Source: Gonocerus acuteangulatus
Taxonomy: Eukaryota > Arthropoda > Insecta > Hemiptera > Coreidae
DNA: 64,000 nucleotides
Direction of reading: 5' to 3'
Assembly: GCA_946811695.1 (NCBI GenBank)
Contig: OX328128.1
Coordinates: 25,762,701 to 25,826,700 of the forward strand
Below, piece after piece: positions 1-10,500 of this stretch. Within the stretch, counting starts at the first letter, position 1, and the number at the start of each line of letters is the position of its first letter. The position numbers and the translations under genes are program-made. The notes under the pieces are model-generated. The model was given only the letters and a program-made list of their open reading frames with translations. It ran no database searches and was not told the DNA's origin.

Positions 1-178
1 CATAACTCCAGCAAATTAATAATTGATCAGTTACTCGTTACAAAATTAAAAGAGAACTATTCATGTTTTTATTTTATTTATGTAGGATATTTTAAGCAAA
101 TTGTTCTGGAAAGCAGTCTACACTACCCAAATTCTGAGGAAAGTGCTTAGTTATGCAGCTCCTGCGTGACGGACTTTT
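1..178 (-). mobile_element. 5' end of HINE-like element H1 (copy a), cut by window edge
   Basis: The sequence repeats almost exactly at 54.69-54.86 kb and, in the opposite orientation, at 27.90-28.07 kb. On the minus strand it begins at the conserved terminus AAGTCCGTCACGCAGGAGC and carries the subterminal repeat AGCACTTTCCTC (complement at 136-148). That repeat is complementary to one arm of the hairpin closing the 3' end of the complete copies. This layout (short subterminal inverted repeat, inner TA tract and tandem repeats, 3' hairpin) is that of Helentron-derived non-autonomous elements. The rest lies left of the window. Confidence 0.6.
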
Positions 179-244
179 TTATATTATTTATAGTAGTTGA
201 TTTTTTATATGTTGTAGATCCTAAGTTGAAAACTAAGATGTTCT

Positions 245-950
245 AGGTAGTTGGCAACAGCTTATTCAGTCTTCAATTGTTTTGTATTTTATATTACATT
301 TTTGTTGTGGAAGTGTTTCGGCTATAAGCCATTTTCAATCCAATTATCTGTATGATTTTGCATTATTTTTTTTAATATACATTATAATCTTCAGATTATT
401 TATTTATTTGTTTCTTGAGCTTCGCAACAAAGGCAATTTGCTCAATTTAAACAAGCATCATACATTATAAATTTAAATATTGGTAGTTAACAGTTACTTA
501 AAACCATAGTAAAATATAAAAGGATGAAAAGAACATAATATAAAATGAATTTAACTTAACTAGAACAGATATAACAGCTGTGTTTTTTTCGCTCTTGTTA
601 CAATAGTAACAACTTGACACTGTACAAGACTGCACATCTAGTCCTCCTTTACAGAAGCACACTCAAATATATAAAATAATATGTAATAATTGAGGTAATA
701 AGAATAACATCCATGAAATAACAGAGACATGAACCATACAGTTTTAAAAAAATGAAATTTCCTCCTCAAACTAAATAATATCAAATTTACAAGCACATAA
801 TCTGAAGATTATAATGTATATATAAAACAATAATGCAAAATCATGCAGACAATTGGATTGAAAATGGCTTATAGCCAAAACGTTTCCACAACAAAAATGT
901 AATATAAAATACAAAACAATTGAAGACTTATAGATGCACCGTAAAAAAAG

Positions 951-982
<32 letters not shown>

Positions 983-1024
983 AAATAAATAAATTGAAGA
1001 TTTAATAAGCTGTTACCAACTACC
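245..1024. mobile_element. Penelope-like LTR pair, inverted (family A)
   Basis: Bases 245-398 recur in reverse complement at 798-1024. Inverted LTR-like repeats are typical of Penelope-like elements. Each arm holds a decayed hammerhead-like core: the minus strand around 311-341 and the plus strand around 855-890 read GATTGAAAATGGCTTATAGC, with GGCT/AGCC as stem II, then GAAAC or AAAAC. CTGANGA has decayed to TTGAAAA. No reverse transcriptase or nuclease frame is visible between the arms (399-797). The right arm is interrupted by a short A-rich insertion. Confidence 0.5.
929..991 (+). mobile_element. Very short A-rich retro-insertion with 11-bp target duplication
   Basis: The left arm of the surrounding pair lacks this segment. 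In the right arm it is flanked by AATTGAAGACT (918-928) and AATTGAAGATT (992-1002), a target-site duplication with one mismatch. It consists of about 14 unique bases, a long poly(A) run and a short ATAAAT tail, so it is a severely 5'-truncated retroposed copy of unknown parent. Confidence 0.6.
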
Positions 1025-1286
1025 TCGTTGATTTTTTTAGTTTCACTTTTACATTTTATTCTCTATACTTTTTTAGGACTTTAATTTTGCTTCAATTCTA
1101 CTTGTTTAATAGAGTGAATCGCCTATGTAGCAGGTTCTGAAAAGATCAAATAAATAATGTGACTCATCAACCTATCTGTTGATAAAACAATCCATTACTT
1201 CTAACAATGGGGTTTAAAAGGTCTTGTTATCGGTAAATCTAGGTATGACAGCAGCTTTTAACGAGTAGGCAGTTGTTCCTCTCACG

Positions 1287-2219
1287 ATGGCCCTCTGCAA
1301 TGCTGTGAAAAATAAGATGTACAATTTTTTTACAAGGCATATCTGTGCGGAAGACATATTTGGTGCCATAAAACCTTATTTATTCCTCAGCAGGTTGCTG
1401 GCTGTGCACCCTTTGGACCAGCATGGTCATCCAATTGTGTTGCGTATCTTACACTCTGTTTTGTTCCTTGGTAGTCTTTTTGCTTTTCACATTAACAAAA
1501 TATTTAAGCATTGCTCTACAATCCCTGCCCATTGCTACGTTTTTAAGGTTTTATACTTTAATGATATCGCAAATTTATTTTGTTTAATTTTATTTGTGAC
1601 ATGTACTACTCTTAAGAGGGAGAAATTCGTCAACATCTTAAAATTTGTTGATAAAATTGATATGCAATTAATTCATCTTGGAGTGAACGTTCAATATTCC
1701 AAATTCATTTTCAGAGAACATCATGCGCTCATTTTGAATATATTGAAAGTCATCGAAAGTATTGTAAAGAAGTCATTGGTCTTTAAACCTCTTAGCCTTT
1801 TGTTATACTGTCTTGACTTTCTCCCAACATTACTTCTTTGTGTTTCCATGCAGCCTTATTTGGTTCTTCTAGGGTCTATAGAAAATAAATTTAGTCGTAT
1901 ACAAATTCTAACAGAAAGAATAGCAAAGAAAGAATTTGTTTTTGTACAATCAGACAAATTAGAACAGATATTATGCGTTTACAACAAGCTGTGTGATTTG
2001 TGTGAAAATGTCGAAAAAGAATATTGCCAAACAATTTCCTTTCTCATCCCAGCAATCTTTACGCAGTCAACTATTCTAGTTTATATTATGATATACAGTA
2101 TGATGTTGTTGGAACCCGAAAAGCTGTTCTCAGTTTGTCTTAACGTTTCTGGTTGGCTTCTCTTAGTGGTGTTAAACCTCAGAGGCACGGTTCGGAGTTG
2201 TCAAATTATCAAGGAGAAG
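1287..2219 (+). CDS. Gustatory receptor exon 1 (codons 1-311)
   Basis: Long first coding exon holding transmembrane spans 1-6. It ends in AAG directly before the GTAAGT donor at 2220. If the intron is not spliced, the frame runs 22 more codons to a stop at 2283, so retention would truncate the receptor before TM7. Confidence 0.92.
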
Positions 2220-4434
2220 GTAAGTTCTCTTTTATTAACAGGATTTAATAATAATGAAAGTAACAACTGGATGATAATCAATTAATTGCACTGATTTAAC
2301 ACGTTAGCTGTGATACACGAGTCAAGATCAAGATGGAAGATAGCATTTGGTCATGATACTTAATAAAACTAAATTTTAAAATTGTGGGCTTTGGAATGTT
2401 AGAATTACAAATAAAGACCTTTTCAATGGTGAAGTTTCCAAAAAATATCTTAAGTCAGTTAAAATTAGTATATAACTGTGAGATTTTATTTTATATATTT
2501 ATTTTATTTTGTTTTTTCTTTTGATTTGTTTTTGTTTTGTTAGTATTGTTTTATATTTATTATTTTTAAATTTCTGTATGACTACAATTTGATTGGCCGA
2601 GGCTGTAATTGTTGTAAATGATAAATAAATAAATAAAATTAAAATGAGTTTTTATTGCCAACGTTTTGGCTTGAATTTCACGGCTTAATCACTCATTATT
2701 TTTTTTTTTTCTAATAGTCAAAAGATAAAATGAAAGCATTATTAAAAAATGCATTTGAAATATTTTTAATACTACTTCAAATTCATATCAAAGAAGTCCA
2801 ACCCGCAGAAACTGTGCCATCTTTGCGCGTTTCCGTTCATATCACTAGTTACTTTTGTACTAGAATGGATACGGATATTGGTAAGTTTTGATCTTTCATG
2901 AAAAAAACGAATATAAGTTTTATGCACTTTTCCACAAAAATGGTTACAGATATGAAGGTGTTTTCTACCAGTGCGAGAGTAATCCAAAGTGTGCGGCCTT
3001 CCAGTCCTTTGGGGGACAAAATGCCAAACTTTTACCTTAAATATTTATTTAATATTTGTGAGAATAGGTGTTTTTTAATACATTTCCTGCACTCCAATCA
3101 ATTCAAATCAATCTCTATGCGGTATATGTGTCAAAAAACATGTTCTGCAAAAAATATTCATCCAAATCAAAATAATTTTTAAAAAATGATTCCTAATTCT
3201 TATAACTTAAAACTGATTTGTAATTAATTTTTCATACTATGCTTTTTTATGGGCTTTAAAGTGTTTTGACATTTATTTGTACTACTGTTTGACAAGAAAT
3301 GAATCGATCCATGCGAAAAGAGCTTCAGTCCATGATCAGTAGTTTTGAGAAAAAAACTGTCTACACCCTTCATTTGTTTTATTATTGTGTTATTTTTTTT
3401 TTTCTGAGTATCCCATACTGACACAAGTTATATGTGAAATATTGGTTATTACTAACAAATGTATTATATTATTAAAATATAATAATAGTGCTTGGACTGA
3501 AGCTCTTCTTGCATGGAACAGCCTAAGGAGTACCTCCTTGCAAAATATAAGGTCTAATATAATGTAAAACACATTGTACGATATATTGAGTAATAGTTTA
3601 TTATCAATGGTACAATGTGTAAGAAATATTTGCATGATATAAAGTTCATACAATGAGTAATGTAATGCTTAATCGTCTTGAACTTCTTCATCTAAGTTTA
3701 TAGTTGTTGGCCAACCCAATATTTCATAGTAAAAATCCTTGTGCTCTTCTGAAATGTATGGCATCAACTTCTTATTGTCTTCATTTTTTTCTGCTTGATG
3801 GGGACCTTCCTTCCTGGGTAGGCAGGATTGGGAGGGAACACTGGAGCCTGAAAACCTTGGCGTAAACGAAAGGTGCGTGCTACAATGCCGTTAATGAATT
3901 TTTTTACTATATGTGTTTCTATGGGAACAATGTATTGGACTAAAGTCCTCTTAACATAGAAATGTGTAGTGACCGTCAGAGACAACGAATCCATCACTAA
4001 CTCATATTTAGAAAAAATGGACTGAAGCTCTTTTTGCATGGATCGATTCAAATGTTATTACTAAAGTCAACTTAATTTTTATTTAATGCTTTGTTTATTG
4101 TAGTAGATAATTCACAATTTAAAAAAAAAAAAAATCTGATTTCTTAAAAATAAGGTATACGTTTTTGCCCAAGTGTCATTCATTTGTCTTGGTGAAATCC
4201 TTACCAATTACTCTACAAATTATTGTGAAAATGAATATTCCCTAGAGGAGAGTGGATATTATTGTAATGACAGAACATTTTGAAAATACACATTCACCAC
4301 TTCATCTCTCCAAGACATGTACTGCACCACGAGAGCACCTGCTTAAATCTTATCCACAGCTAACGCGTTAAATAGTAATACTTTGTGTCTCTTTATCCCT
4401 CTCTCTCTCCCTCTCTCTCTCTCTCTCACTCTCT

Positions 4435-4509
<75 letters not shown>

Positions 4510-7500
4510 CCACACTTCTATCGTAGCACCAATCGCCTGATGTTGGCAATATATCTTGAATGGCCTTGGACCTAATGAACGTAAAGTAGGTACCCCTAAA
4601 GTCACTCATTGTGTATGTAGATATTTGTAATAAATTATGGTTTAATGAAAAATTGTTCTTTTTATTATGAATTTAAGTAGTTTAAATGACTTTTTATTTT
4701 CAGGTCAATGCATTTTCTTTAGTAATATATGATATTTGTATGGAGGATGAAACAAATCTGCTGATTAATAATGTAAGTATATTTAATTAAATATACTTAC
4801 CACTATGGGGTGGTGGCTTTTCTTGAGGAAAAAGAAAAGGCATCAGCCCTATCCTGGGTAGAAAAGGGTGGTAACCTATAGATAACCCGTCCAAAAATTC
4901 GTAGTTAATAATAATGGACGTTAAAATTTAAATAAATAATTTATGCAAAAATATGTCAAAAAAAAAGAGTATAGTAGTCAAGATCAAGATGGAAGATAGC
5001 GTTTGGTCATGATACTTAATAAAACTACATTTTAAAATTAAAATGAGTTTTTATTGCCAACGTTTTGGCTTGCATTTCGAGGCTTAATCACTCATCATTT
5101 TTTTTTTTTTTCTAATAGTCAAAAGATAAAATAAAAGCATTATTAAAAATGCATTTGAAATATTTTTAATACTACTTCAAATTCATATCAAAGAAGTCCA
5201 ACTCACAGAAACTGTGCCATCTTTGCGCGTTTCCGTTCATATCACTAGTTACATTTGTACTAGAATGGATACAGATATTGGTAAGTTTTGATCTTTCAAG
5301 AATAAAACGAATATAAGTTTTATGCACTATTCCACAAAAATGGTTACAGATATTACCTTAATAATGGTTTCATTCCTTTTCAAACATTTGAGAACTTCTA
5401 AAAAGCGTACCCGGAAGCCTAAAAATGCAAAGCCATCGGAAAGGGAATTTCACTCATAAAGTTTTTTGAACCTCCATTCAGCCAAATTGATTACATGTTC
5501 CTGACATGATGTTGATTTGTTATTCTAAAAAAAATATGCATAAGAAATATTCCTAATTGAAAATTTAATATTGAAGTTACTGCCTATTCTGAACTGGGCT
5601 ATGGTATTTGCAACTGCCATGGTGAGAAACACATTGGGCAGACCTGTGGATATTGAAAGAAATTTGTAGAATGGGCTGTAATTGGAATTATTCATTTTTT
5701 TTTCCTGATCACTTCTGAGTAATTTTGCTTTATGGCCTTCTAAAATGAGATTGGTCCGTTCATTGATTAAAAAATGATCCTGAATTTCCACGAGAATCGA
5801 AGGTGGCAAAAATATCTTTAACGTGGGATACCCAATAAGTTTTAAGTTATTTTGGGGGCTCTTATCTAATATAAGAAGTCCATTGTAGGACCATACTTCA
5901 TATTAAATGTTTTGTTCCTTTTAAGGCCTACTACCTATTCCCAAAATTTGATCACACATTTACAGGACACTCTGGGTATATATATATATATCACACAAGT
6001 ATTTCTAAAGTGATACAACTCAATATAAAACTCAACTGAAAATGTGTCACTCCTGTAGGGAGCATAGCATTGAAACAGGAAGAGTAACACAAGTGCCTTC
6101 TGGCATACAAGCTCTGAAGCTAGGTACATACAGTTTTGATGGTTGATGAAGAGGTATTTACCGATGTCTTTCATAGTCATAACTGAAAAACACAGATTTT
6201 TGAGTTGTGTCACATTAGAAATAGTAGTGCGATATGTGTGTGTGTGTGTGTTTCATTCTGTTCAACCTAAAGATGTGTTTTCCAGTTTTTTATATGTTTC
6301 TCCTCTTTCCTTTTTTTTTTTTTTTTGCATTGGTTTAACAAGATAGAGCAAGTATACAATGTATCTAATGCACTAGTATATAAATAATAACGTGAACAGG
6401 TATAGAATAGTAAACATGCACCTATATACACACAAATACAGACACACAGCCAGACAAACATACTCAAACACTCAAAATTGAAAATGTTTTATTTTTTTCA
6501 GCCTCATATACAGATGTATTTGACAACAAAGAGAGAGATTAAGTTTTCAGCTTTTGGTCTATTTCCTTTGGATCACACATTGATATACTCAGTAAGTTTA
6601 TTATTTCACTTACATTTAACAAATTTATCATTTATATTTTGAAGTAATTATTACAAGCAAATATTATAAGATATTTGCTCTTGTACTCAGGGCCGCCACA
6701 TCTCAGAGCCGGGCCCAGGACCAGATCACGGGCCCCCACTTCTCACTTCTCAGAGCCAGACTGAAAATTCTAGTACTTTGCTATAGGACTTTGGACATTT
6801 TAACATTATTTTCATCTTGAGTTTTGAGCGAAATGAGAATAAAAGCCGACAATCGTTGCAGCAAAGGTCACTTTCGCTGCTTGTAGTTTTATTACGACTC
6901 CTAATGAAATATACTATTCTGGGACTGCACTTGTTTTTTTGTTTATGTACATTAAAAAAGATATGGATCCCATTCCAATAAATATAGGTTACGCCCGTCT
7001 ATATTTCTAAGCCCCATTCTTTTTACAAGCTCATAACCTATACATTTTTCCCCAATTAGCGAGGCCCGGCTCGGGCCCCCAGAGCTCCCGGGCCAGGGGC
7101 TACTGTACCCGGCAGTCCCCCCCATGTGGCGGCCCTGCTTGTACTAAATAATCCCCCAAAAAAAACATAAATGTGAAATAGAGGCCAAGTTCCTGCCCCC
7201 ACAAAGAAACACTCCCTTCCTCAAAAATATCCCCTCCTAAAACCCCCCAAAAACGCCTTACCATTCTACACTCCAAAAAAGTAGTATGAGTTGGGGTATT
7301 AATTCAACCAAAAATATTTGCCAATACAAGAGATGATACAAGAAAGAAATGTCCAAGTTCATTACTTGGAAGACCTCATAGTTACTTACTAAGAACAGTA
7401 AAGACACTTCAACTGACCTTTAAAAACAACAATAAAAATACTTATATCCAGTTACTAAAATATCACTTTCCTCAACCAGGTATATTCTTAAACTTGGCAA

Positions 7501-10500
7501 TGTTTTTTTTGTGCCGAAATTATCTTTAGAGAAAAACTAAACATTGCCAAGTTTAAGATTATACCTGGTTGAGGAAAGTGATATTTTAGTAACTGGATAT
7601 AAGTATTTTTATTGTTGTTTTTAAAGGTCAGTTGAAGTGTCTTTACTGTTCTTAGTAAGTAACTATGAGGTCTTCCAAGTAATGAACTTGGACATTTCTT
7701 TCTTGTATCATCTCTTGTATTGGCAAATATTTTTGGTTGAATTAATACACCAACTCATACTACTTTTTTGGAGTGTAGAATGGTAAGGCGTTTTTGGGGG
7801 GTTTTAGGAGGGGATATTTTTGAGGAAGGGAGTGTTTCTTTGTGGGGGCAGGAACTTGGCCTCTATTTCACATTTATGTTTTTTTTGGGGATCTCATTAC
7901 TTTTTTCTAAGTATTAAATAGAATTTAGTTGCCGCATACCTACTGGCTTTTGTACTTCATATAAAACCAGGGTCTTTGGATTCTGCATAAGGTTCTCCTT
8001 ACTGCTTGATATTTGATACCAATAATCAACCTACATACATCTAATCACTAGACTAGAAAAGTTAGAAGCTCTTCCAGATGACATTACTCTAGAGGACAAA
8101 TTGATTGCTCTCTTAACTAAACTATTACACTGTAAAACACAGGAACCTTATCCCGAGGATAAAGATCACAATAGGGAAAGTGCAGAAGGCCTTCAAGAAA
8201 AATATAAGAAACAAAGACGATACATTTTGGGTTTGTAATCCTAAACTTTGTAATTTAGATGGCTCGACTTTGAAAAACTTAGTATCTGCTTTGAAGTATA
8301 TTATGCAGTGAACCCCTACGACTTTATTTACTACATTTAAGAAAGAAGTCACAACTGTTTTTGTTAAGATATGTCGAAATGTTTTTTAAAACATCAAATA
8401 TAGGTTCTCCTTACCAAGACGATTCATTTGATACCCCACATGATGGGTTTCAGAAGGAATGATGGCATTTCGATGGAACAAAAAGTAGAAAACGTCATAG
8501 GTAATATGACACTCCCGTATCAAGACCTACCTGCGTGCCAAGTTTGGTCAAAATAGGCCAAACGGTGTGAATTTGTATAAGGAACAAACATACAGACAGA
8601 CAGCTGAAAGACCTTTTTTACCTAGCCTAGTGCATTCCCCGGACCAAGGCCTACCTGTGTGCCAAGTTTGGTCAAAATCGGTCAAATGGAGTGAATTTGT
8701 GTAAGGAACAAACATGCAGACAGACAGCTGATAGACGATTTTGACTAGCCTATGAAACTACCCGGAGAAAGACCGACATGTGTGTCAAATTTTGTCAAAA
8801 TCGGTTAAACGGTGTGTATTTGTATAAGGAACAAACAGACAGACAGACAGCTGATAGACAATTTAACCTAGCCTATGATTCTCCCCGTATCAAGACCCAT
8901 CTGTGTCCCAAGTTTGGTCAAAATCGGGCAAACGGTACGGATTTGTAAGAGGAACAAACATACAGACAGCTGGTATAAGATTTTTACCGAGCCTATATGC
9001 GTCTAATTGTTTCTTAAAACATCAAATATAGGTTCTTCATACCGAGACAATTCATTTGATACCCCACATCATGGGTTTTGGACGGAATGATGGGTTTCCG
9101 AAGGAAGTACAAAACTGGCACGCCCCCGCCCCGGAAGCGGAGTCAATCACAACTTTTCGCGATTTTTTCCTTAATAACGTCTTCATATCTATCTTCATGC
9201 AAAATTTCAAGTCTCTAGCATCATGGGAAGTGCCTAATAATTTTGATGAGTCAGTGAGTGAGTGAGTCCTATAAATCCCGATTTTCGATCGCTTATATCT
9301 CAGAAACTATTCGATGTAGAATTATGAAAATTTCCAGTTTTACTCACATCTAGTAGTATAATACCTGTGTAAAATTTCATAACTTTATCTTTACCTGGTT
9401 GAAAGTTATGAGAGGGTAAAATCGGCTCTAAGGCCGCCTGTATTATACACACAGTATGCTTAGGCCGGAACTTGGCCTGGTGCGCTACCGTGCGCCTTGA
9501 TTTGAAGTGAACGTTGAGCACGGGGATTACCAAGATGAAGGCAGTCGGTGCTCGATAAAAATAATTAAATAAAACTGTTTTGTTTTAAAAAAAATATTTT
9601 TGCCATTGTTTTGGGTTGATTTCATCAGGACTATAAAACCAAAACTTTCCGAATAAGTAACGTAATAAATGCTTTCTTATTTTGTAATTGTTTTTGTTTA
9701 TGGTACATTTCTATGCTAACACTCTGCTCTTATTTATCTAATTTTCTCTGCTTTTGACCTGTATTGTTAAATTAATTATCTTGTCTATGCATCACAAATG
9801 CATACATTGCATGGCAAAATACTTTTATTCACCAAATTTGTTGAAATATGCTTTCTGTTAATCTCATTGTAAAAAAAAGTAAATATTTTTTATTGCTAGC
9901 ATAATATTCCTGTCAATATAATAAACATATTTAATATTTGAAAACAATAAAATCTGGATAATAATTATTTACTTCCTCTGCATTCAGAAAAAATATTCAA
10001 CTGAACCCTAGCAAAAGTTGAATGAACGAATGTAAATTTATTTTATACGTATATACTTATGTTTAACAAAATAATTTTTAATAGAACAATTTACATAGGC
10101 CTGGACAGTGTCCATCAGCCAGAGTGCACAAAAACAGTAACTACCGTAAGATGGGGTCACATTAGAACAGTGTGGTGAAATTGGTACAAATCTAGACTGC
10201 AAATATTTTTATTATTTCTTTTTTATAATATAAAAAAAAAATGAAAATATAAACCTATGTATTATGTAGGTTTATATTTCCTACCCCTAAATATGTCTAT
10301 TAAAAATATTTCCACAGAATGAAGAGCCTACAAAGCCGTTCGTTACCTTATGATCTTTCATGGTCCTCTCTGTGATTTACTTGGAGATTATCATGAATCG
10401 ATCAGGAGAGTGTTGAGTTTCTTGAGAGCTACATATCTCTTTTATTAAATATAATAATAATTTAATTAATAATACAAATATCAAGGCATGACATGTTTTC

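Noticed and set aside
3385..3653. Overlapping frames on both strands as genes
   Set aside because: AT-rich shadows around the repeated MQKELQS segment; neither has a coherent domain.
6143..6346. Small plus-strand frame near exon 3
   Set aside because: It lies in a MITE and TG repeat; antisense and sense frames here are incidental.
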